Shown: positions 49,283 to 58,551, counted from the first letter of the stretch. The stretch: DNA of 64,000 nt from JACCTU01 sp963769665 (GCA_963769665.1 CAVYMQ010000002.1:248001-312000); one strand, 5' to 3'. The notes: generated from the sequence alone by a model not told the origin. Numbers and translations: made by a program.

Positions 49283-50821
49283 AGCGCGCCAGTAGTTTCG
49301 GGTGAAGAGCACGACGATCGGGATGATCTCGAGGCGCCCGAACCACATCAGCGCGATCAACACCAGCTTGGAGAAGTCGCTGTAGGCCTCGAACGACCCC
49401 ATCGGCCCGGCGACCCCGAGGCCCGGGCCGACGTTGCCGAGGGTCGTCGCGGCCGCCGCGATCGCGTCGATCAGGCGCAAGTCCAGACCGACACGGTCGG
49501 CGTCGACGACGAGCAGCAGCGTGCCGACGACGAAGAGACCGACGTAGAGCAGGATGAAGCTCGAGACCGCACGGAGGACCCGCTCGTCGACCGCGTGTCG
49601 GTTCAGGCGGATCCGGCCGACGATCTCGGGATGAACGGTCTGGTCGAGCTCGCGGCGCAAGCCCTTGCCGAGCAGCAAGTGTCGAACGACCTTGATCGAC
49701 CCTGCGGTCGAGCCCGCGGAGCCTCCCACGAACATGAGACCGATCAGCAGGACGAGCCCGAGCAGCGGCCACGCATTGAAGTCGGTGCTCGCCATGCCGG
49801 TGGTCGTCATGGTCGAGACGACCTGGAACGCCGCGTGGCGGACCGCCTCCTCGCCTTTGAAGATGTCGTCACCGACGAGGATCGCCGTAACGGCGATCGT
49901 CGCGGCAAGCAGGAAGCCGACGTACACCTTGAACTCCTCGTCGCGCACCAGTACGCCGGGGCGACGGCGGATCAGCGCGCGATACATCAGCGCGAAGTTC
50001 GCTCCGGCAATCGCCATGAAGATCGTGATCGTCCACTGGGACGCCGCGCCGAACGCTTCCGCCGAGCGCGCCTCGGTCGAGAACCCGCCGGTCGGCATCG
50101 TCGTGAGCGCGTGCGAGACGGCTTCGAACAGGTTGATGCTCGGATCGATCCGCGTCCAGCCGAGGCCCGCGAGGATCCCGATCTGGATCAGAGTCAGCCC
50201 GATGTAGAGAGCCCACAGCCGGCGGGCGGTGTCACGAATCCGCGCCGAGAGCTGCTCGATTTCGGGACCCGGCATCTCCGATTCGAGGAGCTGGCGCCCG
50301 CCGACACGGAGCCGCGGCAGCACGGCGATCGCAAGCACGATGATTCCCATGCCGCCGAGCCACTGGCTCAGCTGCCGCCAGAAGAGGACCGAGTTCGGAA
50401 CCGCTTCGACGTCAGTCAGGACGCTCGCCCCCGTCGTCGTGAACCCTGACATCGACTCGAAGTACGCGTCGATCGGATGTGCGAGCTGGTCCTCACCCGT
50501 GAGCATGTAGGTCAGGGCGCAGACCCCGGACACCGCAAGCCAGGTGACCGAGACGACGAAGAAGCCTTCGCGGATGCCGAGGTGCCCACCGTGGCGGCCG
50601 GCGCGCTCGATCGCCGATCCGACCACGAACGAGATCGCGCCCGCACCGAGGAATGGCCACGGCGGCTCTGAGTAGGCGATCGCGACGGCGGTCGGAGCGA
50701 GCAGCGCGAAGCTCAGGTACTTGACGTTCGTTCCGACGAGCCCGATCGCAGACCTGACGTCGACACCGATCGACTCGCGGCGGAAGAGGCGGCGCAGCCT
50801 GGCACGGGTCAGCCGGGCCAC
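49280..50821 (-). CDS. trkH: TrkH-type potassium transporter subunit
   Basis: 513 residues with about 10-12 membrane helices in four pore repeats. Selectivity-loop segments: FESMSGFTTTGASVL, HALTTMPTGGFSTEA, VSTMTTTGMASTDF and AAATTLGNVGPGLG; the gate segment MFVGGSAGSTAGSIKVVRH is typical. It imports K+ driven by the membrane potential, gated by TrkA, whose gene lies 6 nt upstream in the same operon. GTG at 50821. Confidence 0.95.
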   Translation of the reverse strand: MARLTRARLRRLFRRESIGVDVRSAIGLVGTNVKYLSFALLAPTAVAIAYSEPPWPFLGAGAISFVVGSAIERAGRHGGHLGIREGFFVVSVTWLAVSGVCALTYMLTGEDQLAHPIDAYFESMSGFTTTGASVLTDVEAVPNSVLFWRQLSQWLGGMGIIVLAIAVLPRLRVGGRQLLESEMPGPEIEQLSARIRDTARRLWALYIGLTLIQIGILAGLGWTRIDPSINLFEAVSHALTTMPTGGFSTEARSAEAFGAASQWTITIFMAIAGANFALMYRALIRRRPGVLVRDEEFKVYVGFLLAATIAVTAILVGDDIFKGEEAVRHAAFQVVSTMTTTGMASTDFNAWPLLGLVLLIGLMFVGGSAGSTAGSIKVVRHLLLGKGLRRELDQTVHPEIVGRIRLNRHAVDERVLRAVSSFILLYVGLFVVGTLLLVVDADRVGLDLRLIDAIAAAATTLGNVGPGLGVAGPMGSFEAYSDFSKLVLIALMWFGRLEIIPIVVLFTRNYWRA

Positions 50822-50827
50822 GTTGGT

Positions 50828-52156
50828 CTAGAGAGCCTTCTCCACCTGCGTCGCGCGCGCAGACTCGGTGAAGATGATCGCACGGTCGCCGGCGCGGAGG
50901 ACGTCGTCACCGTGGGGGAAGATCGCCTGCCCGTCGCGCACGATCGCGCCGATGAGCGCGCCGCGGATCGGCATGGTGCGGAACGGCTGGTCTGCGTACT
51001 CGCTCTCGGGACGCACCGTGACGTCGAGGATCTCGAAGCGGTCGCCTTCGAGCATCGTGACCTGCCGCGTCCGCGGGTCGTGCGCGAATCGAACGATCTC
51101 CTCGGCCGTGACCTGGCGCGGGTTGATCGCAACGTCGATTCCCGCACGCTCGAACACCTCTGTCGACGCGGCCTGGTGGACGATCGCGATCGTGAACGAA
51201 ACACCGTGCAGCTTCGCCAGCGTCGCCGCGTAGTGGTTCTTGGCGTCGTCTTGCATCACGAAGACCGCGGCGCGGGACTGGCCGATCCGCTCTCGGTCCA
51301 AGAACTCAGGGTCAAAGCCCGTGGCGTGATAGACGCGCACGGTGGGGAACTGCTCCGCGGTGAGTTGCGCGCGCTTCGCGTCCGACTCGATGATCCGCAC
51401 GCGCAACCCCTGGTCGACGAGCGCGCGCGCCACCGCCCGGCCGGTTCTGCCCGCGCCGAAGATCACGATGTCGTCGAGCCGGCGCTTGTCTTCCGAAAGG
51501 GTGTCACCCCAGATCCGCGCAGCGTCCGGCGAGCCGATGATCACCACCCTGTCGCCGACTTCGATCCTCTGGTCGCCACGCGGGATGATCATGCGATCGC
51601 CCCGGATGATCCCGGCGACCTTCGAGTCGCGCGGAATCCGCGCCTCGCGCAACGGCACGCCGACGACGCCTTCCCCTTCGTTCCGGGCCACGACGTCGAA
51701 CTCGACGATCTGCACCTGACCGTCCGCGAAGACGTCCGTCTGCCGGGCCGCAGGGAGTCCGATGATCCGCGAGACCGCGTTTGCGGTCTCGAGCTCGGAC
51801 GACACCATGAAGTCCACGTCGAGCTGACGCTCGCGCCACACCTCCAGATACTCTTCGTTGGTCGTCCGGACGATCGTGCTGGTCTCCGGGGCGAGGTTCC
51901 GCGAGAAGATCGCCGCGATCAGGTTGATCTCGTCACGTGACGTGCAGGAGATCATCAAGTCGCACTCGAGCAACCCCGCCTCCTGGAGCGTGCGGCGGCT
52001 GGCACCGTTCCCCTCGATCGTCGCGACGTCGAACCGATTCCCGAGCGCTGCAAGCCGCGCGGGGTCGAGGTCGACGATCGTGACGTCGTGCTCGCCGTGG
52101 AGCGCCTCGACAATCGTGGTGCCCACCTGCCCAGCTCCGATTACGAGGATCCTCAC
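50828..52156 (-). CDS. trkA: TrkA K+ transport regulatory subunit
   Basis: 442 residues with two RCK units: N1 ILVIGAGQVGTTIVEALHGE with TIVDLDPARL, C1 VGVPLREARIPRDSKVAGII, N2 DIVIFGAGRTGRAVARALVD, C2 about residues 375-440. Both Rossmann loops are GxGxxG. NAD(H)/ATP binding gates TrkH. GTG at 52156 follows TAGCCT (52168-52163, minus strand) by 6 nt. It is divergent from the APC-USP operon across 39 bp. Confidence 0.94.
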   Translation of the reverse strand: MRILVIGAGQVGTTIVEALHGEHDVTIVDLDPARLAALGNRFDVATIEGNGASRRTLQEAGLLECDLMISCTSRDEINLIAAIFSRNLAPETSTIVRTTNEEYLEVWRERQLDVDFMVSSELETANAVSRIIGLPAARQTDVFADGQVQIVEFDVVARNEGEGVVGVPLREARIPRDSKVAGIIRGDRMIIPRGDQRIEVGDRVVIIGSPDAARIWGDTLSEDKRRLDDIVIFGAGRTGRAVARALVDQGLRVRIIESDAKRAQLTAEQFPTVRVYHATGFDPEFLDRERIGQSRAAVFVMQDDAKNHYAATLAKLHGVSFTIAIVHQAASTEVFERAGIDVAINPRQVTAEEIVRFAHDPRTRQVTMLEGDRFEILDVTVRPESEYADQPFRTMPIRGALIGAIVRDGQAIFPHGDDVLRAGDRAIIFTESARATQVEKAL

Positions 52157-52162
52157 GCGGCA

Positions 52163-52189
52163 CAGGCTAACCGGGCCAGGGGCTAGAGT
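52163..52189. promoter_or_regulatory. divergent -10 elements between trkA and the APC-USP operon
   Basis: Minus strand TAGCCT (52168-52163), 6 nt before the trkA GTG; plus strand TAGAGT (52184-52189), 6 nt before the GTG at 52196. Both predict leaderless mRNAs from a 39-bp gap, so the two sides are probably co-regulated. No clear operator is seen. Confidence 0.55.
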
Positions 52190-52195
52190 CGCGCG

Positions 52196-54085
52196 GTGCC
52201 ACGGCGTCGTCGCCAGCAGGGGCTCGACCGAGTACTCGGCGCGCCCTCCCTCTTCGCGACCGTCTACGGCAACGTCGGCTCCTCGATCTACTACGCGCTC
52301 GGGGTCACCGCCGTCTTCGCACTGGGCCTGACGCCGGTCGTCTTCGTGATCGCCGGCCTGATCTTCGCCATGACGACGATGACCTACGCCGAGGGAACGG
52401 TTCGATATCCGGAGGCGGGAGGCTCGTCGAGCTTCGCTCGGCACGCGTTCAACGAGACGGTCAGCTTCGGAGCCGCGTGGGCGCAGCTACTGAACTACGT
52501 CATCACCATCTCGATCTCGGCGTTCTTCGTGCCGCACTACCTCTCGATCTTCTGGGAGCCGCTCCGGACGAACCCGTGGGACATCGTCGTGGGAGCTGTC
52601 GTGATCGTCCTGCTCGTGGCGGTGAACGTCGTCGGGATTCGCGAGGCTGCGGCGCTCAACGTCACCCTCGCGGTCGTCGACTTCGCAACCCAGCTGCTGC
52701 TGGTCGTGATCGGCTTCGTGCTCATCTTCAACCCGGCCGTCCTCGTGGCGAACGTGGATCTCGGAACGACTCCGAGCTGGGGCAACTTTCTCCTCGCGAT
52801 TCCCGTCGGAATGATCGCTTACACCGGGATCGAGACGGTCTCAAACCTCGCTGAGGAAGCGCGTGATCCGACCCGCAACGTACCGCGCGCGTATCTGCTC
52901 ACGGCGATCGCCGTGTTCGCGATCTTCTTCACGCTTCCTGCCGTTGCGCTCTCGGCGCTGCCCGTGACCGAGATAAACGGCGAGCAGACGACGCTGCTGG
53001 CGCTTCCGCCGGAGGAAGGCGGATACCAGAACGACCCGGTTCTCGGTGTGGTCGACGGGTTGGGACTCTCGGGCGTGATGCTCGACGTACTCACGATTTA
53101 CGTCGGCGTGCTCGCCGCCACGATCCTCTTCATCGCGACGAACGCGGGCGTGATCGGGGCGTCTCGGATCACGTACGCGATGGCGTCGTACAAACAGCTT
53201 CCAAGTGTGTTCCGCCAGGTGCATTCCCGGTACAAGACCCCCTGGATCGCGCTCGTCGTGTTCGCCGGGATCGTCTCGATCGCGACGTTGCTGCCCGGCC
53301 AGGTCGATTTTCTGGGGACGATGTACTCGTTCGGCGCGATGTTGTCGTTCACGATCGCGCACATCTCGATCGTCGTGTTGCGTTACCGTCGGCGCGAGGA
53401 AGAGCTCCTGTTCCGCGGGCGGCCGAACCTCCGCGTCGCCGGAGTCGACTGGCCGGTGTTCGCAGTGCTTGGCGGTCTGTGCACCGGGCTCGCCTGGCTC
53501 GTCGTCGTCGTCCAGACGCCCGCGACGCGCTATGCCGGCCTCGGTTGGCTCGTGCTGGGCTTCGCCATCTACATCGTCTACCGGCGGCGCCTCGGGCTTA
53601 CGTTGCGCGAGACGAGTCGAGCGGCGGCGCTCGTCGTTGGGCCGTCGCTCGTCGCCGAGTACCGCACGGTCGTCGTCCCGATCGTCCGGTCGCCGGAGTC
53701 GGAGGACGCGCTCATCGCCGCTGCTCGTCTGGCTGCCGACCGCGGGTCGACAATCGTCGTGCTGCACGTGCTCGAGGTCCCGCTCGACCGCCCGCTTACG
53801 GCCGACCTCGGCGCGCTCGAGGACCGTGCCGATCTGCTGCTCGACGACGCGCAGGCCCTGCTCGAGGAGTACGGCGTCAGAGTCGTGTCGCGCCTCGTGC
53901 GCGCACGCTCGACGCCGCGCGCGATCGTCGACGAGGCTGCGGCGAGAAACGCCGAGCTCATCGTCGTGGGCGCGCCGCGGACGGCTCTGCCCGGTCGGCG
54001 GCTCCTCGGAGGAACAGCGGAGAAGGTGCTCAAGCTGAGCCCGGTGAGGGTCCTCGTGACCGCCGGACGACGGTCGGCGCCATGA
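52196..54085 (+). CDS. APC-superfamily permease with C-terminal USP domain (1)
   Basis: 629 residues. About 12 membrane helices of the APC fold, with VYGNVGSSIYYALGVTAVFA at helix 1, GIETVSNLAEEARDPTRNVP at helix 6-7, then from about residue 485 a universal-stress-protein domain (VVVPIVRSPESEDALIAAAR, IVVGAPRTALPGRRLLGGTA). APC-USP fusions carry amino acids or cations; the next-door trk genes and TrkA-like genes suggest K+ or a linked ion here, by inference. The membrane part is not the KimA type as I remember it (no DALSSVAY motif). The USP domain may bind ATP or a nucleotide second messenger. Confidence 0.85.
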   Translation: MPRRRRQQGLDRVLGAPSLFATVYGNVGSSIYYALGVTAVFALGLTPVVFVIAGLIFAMTTMTYAEGTVRYPEAGGSSSFARHAFNETVSFGAAWAQLLNYVITISISAFFVPHYLSIFWEPLRTNPWDIVVGAVVIVLLVAVNVVGIREAAALNVTLAVVDFATQLLLVVIGFVLIFNPAVLVANVDLGTTPSWGNFLLAIPVGMIAYTGIETVSNLAEEARDPTRNVPRAYLLTAIAVFAIFFTLPAVALSALPVTEINGEQTTLLALPPEEGGYQNDPVLGVVDGLGLSGVMLDVLTIYVGVLAATILFIATNAGVIGASRITYAMASYKQLPSVFRQVHSRYKTPWIALVVFAGIVSIATLLPGQVDFLGTMYSFGAMLSFTIAHISIVVLRYRRREEELLFRGRPNLRVAGVDWPVFAVLGGLCTGLAWLVVVVQTPATRYAGLGWLVLGFAIYIVYRRRLGLTLRETSRAAALVVGPSLVAEYRTVVVPIVRSPESEDALIAAARLAADRGSTIVVLHVLEVPLDRPLTADLGALEDRADLLLDDAQALLEEYGVRVVSRLVRARSTPRAIVDEAAARNAELIVVGAPRTALPGRRLLGGTAEKVLKLSPVRVLVTAGRRSAP

Positions 54086-54237
54086 CGAAGGTGCTCTCAC
54101 TCCTGCTCGTCGCGCTCGGCGTCGCGATCGTCGTGCGAACGGTCGCCGCGGGCGTGGGCGGCGGCCTCGGCCTCTTCCTCGGCGTTCTGCTCGTCGCCGC
54201 GGGTGCAGGACGCCTCTACCTCTTGCGGAGGAACTGA
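54082..54237 (+). CDS. 51-residue two-helix membrane protein
   Basis: Starts at ATG 54082 (ATGA with the upstream stop) and ends TGATG with the next gene. The sequence is two hydrophobic segments (VLSLLLVALGVAIVVRTVAA and GLGLFLGVLLVAAGAGRLYL) and a basic end LRRN. No family is recognised. Being locked between two transporter genes by overlapping codons on both sides, it is likely a small subunit or assembly factor of one of them. Confidence 0.75.
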   Translation: MTKVLSLLLVALGVAIVVRTVAAGVGGGLGLFLGVLLVAAGAGRLYLLRRN

Positions 54238-56132
54238 TGGCGCGTCGCTTCGAAGGTCTGACGCGAGTGCTCGACGGCCGTTCGCTCGCCTCCGTCGCGT
54301 ACGGCGAGATCGGCTCGTCGCTGTACTTCGCGCTCGGCGTGGTCGCGCTGTACGCGCTCGGCCTCACGCCGCTCGTGCTGCTCGCAGCAGGCGGCGTCTT
54401 CCTGCTCGTCGCGGCCTCGTACGCGGAGGGAACCGCGGCGATGCCCGAGCCCGGCGGGGCCGCGCTGTTCGTCCGACGCGCGTTCAACGACCCCGCCGGC
54501 TTCGCGACCGGGTGGGTGCTGCTTCTCGACTACCTGATCGTGACGGCACTCGCAGCGCTGTTCGTCCCGCACTACCTGGCCGCGCTCGGGTTGGAAGGGC
54601 TTCGCGACTCTCCCTGGGACGTCGTGGTCGGAGCAGCAGTGATCGTGGCGCTCTCGGGAATCAGGCTCGTGCGGCGGCCGCAGCTCTACCGCCTTGCAGT
54701 TGCAGTCGCGCTGGTCGCGGTGGTGGCACACGCGCTCCTGATCGTGCTCGGGTTCGCGCTGCTCTTCGATCCGGACGCGTTCCGAGGAATCGACTTCGGA
54801 GCGGAGCCTGCCTGGGATGAGCTGGCGTTCGCGCTTCCGCTCGCGATGCTCGCCTACACAGGGCTCGAGACCGTCGCCAACCTCTCGGCCGAGGCGCGGG
54901 AGCCCGGGCGAACGCTGCCGCGAAGCCTGTTCACCGGGATCGGCGCGGTCGTCGCAGTCTCGGTCGCTCTCGGGGTGGTTGGGATCTCCGCCTTCCCGGT
55001 CGAGAACGGGACGACTGCACTCGGGGACGAATGGCGGCTTGCGCCGTTGGCGGGGATCGCCGACGCGATCGGAGCCGAGCTGCCCTGGCTACTCGGCGAC
55101 GTGGTGACCGTTGTGGTCGCACTGAGCGGCGTCGTCGTGCTCCTGGCCGCGGCGACGACGTCGATGTCCGGCGCCGGCCGCCTGTCGTACTCGCTCGCGC
55201 GGTACGCGATGCTGCCGCGCGCCTTCGAGCGGCTCAACCGCCGCACACTTCATGCGCCCGCGGCGATCGTCGCGACCGCAGCCGTCGCGGTTGCGCTGCT
55301 CGTCGGCAGTGACATCGCGGGACGCGCGTCGGTGATCCTTGCGAGCCTCTACAGCTTCGGCGTCCTCCTCGCGTTCACCGCGGCGCAGCTTGCGGTTGTG
55401 CGCCTGCGACGGACCGAGCCCGAGCTGCCGCGCCCGTTCCGGGCTCCGTGGATGCCGCTCTTGGGGCTGCTCGGAGGAACGCTGACGGCGGTGATCTTCG
55501 TCCTCTCGGTCGCAACGCACGATGCAGCGCGGATCGCCGGGCCCCTCTGGCTCGCGGCCGGATTCGTGGTGTACCTGCTCGTTCGCCGTCGTCGCGGGAT
55601 CGCTTTGACCGCTCACGTGCGGCCGGGGGTGGCCGACATCGTCCCGACGCGGGAGGGGCAGTACCGGAGGATCCTCGTGCCGGTCAAGCTCGGCCCGATC
55701 GGCGTCGAGGTCTTCGCCACTGCGCTCCGCCTCGCCGAGGAGCACGGCGCGTCGATCACCGCCATCCACGTCGTCCTCGTACCGCTCGACCAGCCCCTCG
55801 ACGCGCCGCTCTACGACGAGGAGGAGCGCGCGGTGAGTTCCCTTGCCGAGGCGAAGCTCCTCGCAGGCGAGCACGGGGTCGAGGTCGAGACGGTGGTCGT
55901 GCGGGCCCGCGCGATCGGCTCTGCCGTGATCGAGCACGCCCTCGCGGGCGGCGCGGACCTGATCGTGATGGGCTCGTCTCCCCGCTGGCGACGGCAGTCC
56001 CGCCTGTTCGGCCCGACCGTCGACTACGTCCTTCGGAAGGCGCCCTGCGAGGTGATGGTGATCGCCTACCCGCAGGGAGTGCTCGAGGAGGAGGAGCTCG
56101 CGGCGTCCTCCGCGGCTACGCTGCTCCCATGA
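54237..56132 (+). CDS. APC-superfamily permease with C-terminal USP domain (2)
   Basis: 631 residues, a diverged paralogue of the protein at 52196: ASVAYGEIGSSLYFALGVVA, PEPGGAALFVRRAFNDPAGF, TGLETVANLSAEAREPGRTL. The C-terminal USP domain is better conserved: ILVPVKLGPIGVEVFATALR and the G-x2-G-x9-G-type nucleotide loop DLIVMGSSPRWRRQSRLFGP then TVDYVLRKAPCEVMV. Two USP-bearing permeases in one operon could form a heterodimer. The stop overlaps the next ATG (ATGA). Confidence 0.85.
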   Translation: MARRFEGLTRVLDGRSLASVAYGEIGSSLYFALGVVALYALGLTPLVLLAAGGVFLLVAASYAEGTAAMPEPGGAALFVRRAFNDPAGFATGWVLLLDYLIVTALAALFVPHYLAALGLEGLRDSPWDVVVGAAVIVALSGIRLVRRPQLYRLAVAVALVAVVAHALLIVLGFALLFDPDAFRGIDFGAEPAWDELAFALPLAMLAYTGLETVANLSAEAREPGRTLPRSLFTGIGAVVAVSVALGVVGISAFPVENGTTALGDEWRLAPLAGIADAIGAELPWLLGDVVTVVVALSGVVVLLAAATTSMSGAGRLSYSLARYAMLPRAFERLNRRTLHAPAAIVATAAVAVALLVGSDIAGRASVILASLYSFGVLLAFTAAQLAVVRLRRTEPELPRPFRAPWMPLLGLLGGTLTAVIFVLSVATHDAARIAGPLWLAAGFVVYLLVRRRRGIALTAHVRPGVADIVPTREGQYRRILVPVKLGPIGVEVFATALRLAEEHGASITAIHVVLVPLDQPLDAPLYDEEERAVSSLAEAKLLAGEHGVEVETVVVRARAIGSAVIEHALAGGADLIVMGSSPRWRRQSRLFGPTVDYVLRKAPCEVMVIAYPQGVLEEEELAASSAATLLP

Positions 56133-56542
56133 GAGCGATCGTCGTCGGCTGCGGCCGCGTCGGCTCGACCGTCGCGAAGACGCTGGCCGAAGAGGGTTGG
56201 GACGTCACAGCCGTCGACGAGAGCGAGTCCGCGCTCGCCCGCCTGGGCGAACGGTGGCGCGGAGGGTTCGTGATCGGCCACGGCATGGACATGGCGACGC
56301 TCCGCCAGGCCGGGATCGAAAACGCCGACGCGGTCGTCGTGGCGACCGACGGCGACAACACGAACATCGTCGTGGCGCAGATCGCGCAGAAGCTGTTCGA
56401 GGTGGACACCGTCGTCGTCCGGCTCCTCGACCCCGCGAGGGCCGACTTCTACGCAGCCCGCGGGCTCGACGTCGTCTGCCCGACGAAGACCGCGTACGAG
56501 ACGCTTACCGAGCGGGTTCGCGCGGCGCGGGTCCGCAGCTGA
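56129..56542 (+). CDS. TrkA N-domain (RCK) protein
   Basis: 137 residues, one Rossmann RCK unit without a TrkA-C domain: AIVVGCGRVGSTVAKTLAEE, VTAVDESESALARL, and DAVVVATDGDNTNIVVAQIA. It recalls CeoB of mycobacteria. The next gene encodes an N-plus-C TrkA protein, so the two may form a mixed gating ring. ATG at 56129 overlaps the permease stop. Confidence 0.87.
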   Translation: MRAIVVGCGRVGSTVAKTLAEEGWDVTAVDESESALARLGERWRGGFVIGHGMDMATLRQAGIENADAVVVATDGDNTNIVVAQIAQKLFEVDTVVVRLLDPARADFYAARGLDVVCPTKTAYETLTERVRAARVRS

Positions 56543-57201
56543 TGTTCGCCATCGTCGCGGGAGGTGGGAAAGTCGGGTCCACCGTCGCGCGGACGCTGCT
56601 CCGCCGCGGCCACGAGGTGACGCTCGTCGAGCAGCGCGCCGATCGCTACGAGTTGCTCGAGCAGGAGTTCGAGCATCAGGTGCAGCTGGGCGACGCGACC
56701 GAGATGTTCGTGCTCGAGCGCGCGGGGATCGGCCGGCCCGCGGAGATCGTGATCGCCGTGACCGGCGACGACGAGGACAACCTCGTGATCGGCCAGCTCT
56801 CGCGCGAGAAGTACCAGGTCGAGCGCGTGATCGCGCGCGTCAACGACCCGCGAAACCAGCAGGTCTTCGATCTGCTCGAGATCCCGCAGACGGTGTCGGC
56901 GACGCAGATGGTGCTGGGCCTGATCGAGCACGAGGTGCCCGCGCACGAGCTGATCCACCTGCTGGAGCTGAAGAAGGAGAACCTCGAGATCGTCGAGGTC
57001 GAGATCGAGGCCGGAGCGCCGGCTGCCGGAAAGCGCGTCGACGAGCTCGCGCTCGAGGACGCGCGCCTTATCTCCGTGCTGCGAGGTGGGAAGGCCGAGA
57101 TCGCTGTCGGCTCGACGAAGCTCCAGGCCGGCGACCAGGTGCTGGCGATCCTGGAGCCGGGCAGGGAAGACGACCTGCGTCAGCTCTTGCTAAAACGCTG
57201 A
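56542..57201 (+). CDS. TrkA-like N+C domain K+ regulatory protein
   Basis: 219 residues: Rossmann unit AIVAGGGKVGSTVARTLLRR with IVIAVTGDDEDNLVIGQLSR, then a TrkA-C domain from about residue 140 (IVEVEIEAGAPAAGKRVDEL, GDQVLAILEPG). The length and plan match CeoC/KtrA/TrkA of mycobacteria and others. TGATG links it with the preceding gene. It closes the coupled part of the operon; the next gene follows after 1 nt. Confidence 0.9.
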   Translation: MFAIVAGGGKVGSTVARTLLRRGHEVTLVEQRADRYELLEQEFEHQVQLGDATEMFVLERAGIGRPAEIVIAVTGDDEDNLVIGQLSREKYQVERVIARVNDPRNQQVFDLLEIPQTVSATQMVLGLIEHEVPAHELIHLLELKKENLEIVEVEIEAGAPAAGKRVDELALEDARLISVLRGGKAEIAVGSTKLQAGDQVLAILEPGREDDLRQLLLKR

Positions 57202-57202
57202 G

Positions 57203-58306
57203 GTGCGCCGGGGGGTCTTGATCGTGCTGGCTGCGCTCGTCGGGTCGGCCTGCGCCGCGTCAGGATCGACTGCCGAGACGTCGTCGACCGGCGCGGTCGC
57301 GTACTCGTTTCGGAGCATCCTGAGCGCGAGCGATCCCGTGCACGTCTCCGCTCCGGCCAACAAGCCCGGCTGGCTCTACGTCGTCGAGCAGGCAGGGCGG
57401 ATCCGGCTCGCGGTCAACGGGCGCTACCGGTCGACCTCGTTTCTCGACATCCGGCGGCTCGTGCGTTCGGGCGGCGAGCAAGGGCTCCTGTCGGTCGCGT
57501 TCCACCCGCAGTTCGCGAAGAACCGGCGTTTCTTCGTCAACTACACCGACGTGAACGGCCACACGCGCGTTGTCGAGTACCGCTCGAACGCCGCGGGCAC
57601 GCAGGCCTTGACGCGCACGCGCAAGCAGTGGCTCTTCGTCGCGCAGCCGTACCCGAACCACAACGGCGGCCAGGTGGCGTTCGGCCCCGACGGTCGGCTC
57701 TACGTCGGGATGGGCGACGGCGGCTCCGGCGGCGACCCTGAAAACCGAGCGCAGAACATGAACACGCTGCTCGGCAAGCTGGTTCGCATCAACGTCGCAG
57801 CCGCGAGGCCGAGCCCCCAGATCGCCGCGCTCGGCCTGCGCAACCCCTGGCGTTTCTCGTTCGACCGCGCGAACGGCGACCTCTACATCGCCGACGTCGG
57901 TCAGAACGCATGGGAAGAGATCGACTGGGTGCCGCGCGCGCGGGTCGGCGAGCTCGCGAACTACGGCTGGGACGTGTTCGAGGGACGTGCGCGGTTCGAG
58001 TCGAAGGAGCCCAACCCGCGCGGGCGCCTCGTCTCTCCGGTGCACGTCTACGGACGCGGTGACGGGTGCTCGGTCTCGGGCGGCTTCGTCTACCGCGGGT
58101 CGGCGGTTCCCGACGCGCGTGGGCGGTACTTCTTCGGGGACTTCTGCACGGGGACGATCTGGTCGCTCGTGATGTCCGGCGGCCGCGCGACCGACGTGCG
58201 TCGAGAGGGCACGCGGATCGGAAGCCTCTCGAGCTTCGGCCAGGACGCCCGCGGCGAGCTCTACGCCACCTCGCTCGACGGCCGGGTCTACCGCCTCGTT
58301 CGTTAG
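57203..58306 (+). CDS. PQQ-type sugar dehydrogenase lipoprotein
   Basis: 367 residues. Lipoprotein signal peptide with lipobox VGSAC (Cys17), then a six-bladed propeller of the soluble aldose/glucose dehydrogenase (GDH-B/Asd) family: GGEQGLLSVAFHPQFAKNRR, PYPNHNGGQVAFGPDGRLYV, GMGDGGSGGDPENRAQ, GLRNPWRFSFDRANGDLYIA, DVGQNAWEEIDWV. It would oxidise sugars outside the membrane with PQQ, though some members do other work. No PQQ genes are in the window. Its stop overlaps the convergent small gene by 4 nt. Confidence 0.87.
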   Translation: MRRGVLIVLAALVGSACAASGSTAETSSTGAVAYSFRSILSASDPVHVSAPANKPGWLYVVEQAGRIRLAVNGRYRSTSFLDIRRLVRSGGEQGLLSVAFHPQFAKNRRFFVNYTDVNGHTRVVEYRSNAAGTQALTRTRKQWLFVAQPYPNHNGGQVAFGPDGRLYVGMGDGGSGGDPENRAQNMNTLLGKLVRINVAAARPSPQIAALGLRNPWRFSFDRANGDLYIADVGQNAWEEIDWVPRARVGELANYGWDVFEGRARFESKEPNPRGRLVSPVHVYGRGDGCSVSGGFVYRGSAVPDARGRYFFGDFCTGTIWSLVMSGGRATDVRREGTRIGSLSSFGQDARGELYATSLDGRVYRLVR

Positions 58307-58551
58307 CCGGCGTCGCGGCGCCGGATCCGGGGCGGCTGCCGGCCGAGCGCGGCGTAGGCGAGCGCCTCGAGCGACTCGTTGAGGCGCGACAGCTCGCCGG
58401 CGATTCGGAGCAGGCTCTCCTGCGAGTCGAGGCGTCGGTTCAGGGTCTGCAGCTCCGAGCGGATGCCGTCGAGCCGGTCGAGGAGCACGTCCAGCTGCCG
58501 GTCGTCGAAGGTTCCCCGCTGCCGGTCCATCCGGTCAATCCTAAGCGCCAA
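58303..58551 (-). CDS. small coiled-coil protein, unknown
   Basis: 82 residues (or 75 from the ATG at 58530). A leucine-rich heptad region (QLDVLLDRLDGIRSELQTLN, SLLRIAGELSRLNESLEALA) predicts a coiled coil; the end is basic (GRQPPRIRRRDAG). No family is recognised. It overlaps the 3' end of cobC by 11 nt. Confidence 0.55.
   Translation of the reverse strand: MALRIDRMDRQRGTFDDRQLDVLLDRLDGIRSELQTLNRRLDSQESLLRIAGELSRLNESLEALAYAALGRQPPRIRRRDAG

Noticed and set aside
52196..56132. KimA-type c-di-AMP-controlled K+ importers
   Set aside because: The plan (APC plus a USP-like domain) is similar, but the helix-1 region lacks the DALSSVAY-type sequence I associate with KimA. The K+ role is kept only as inference from context.
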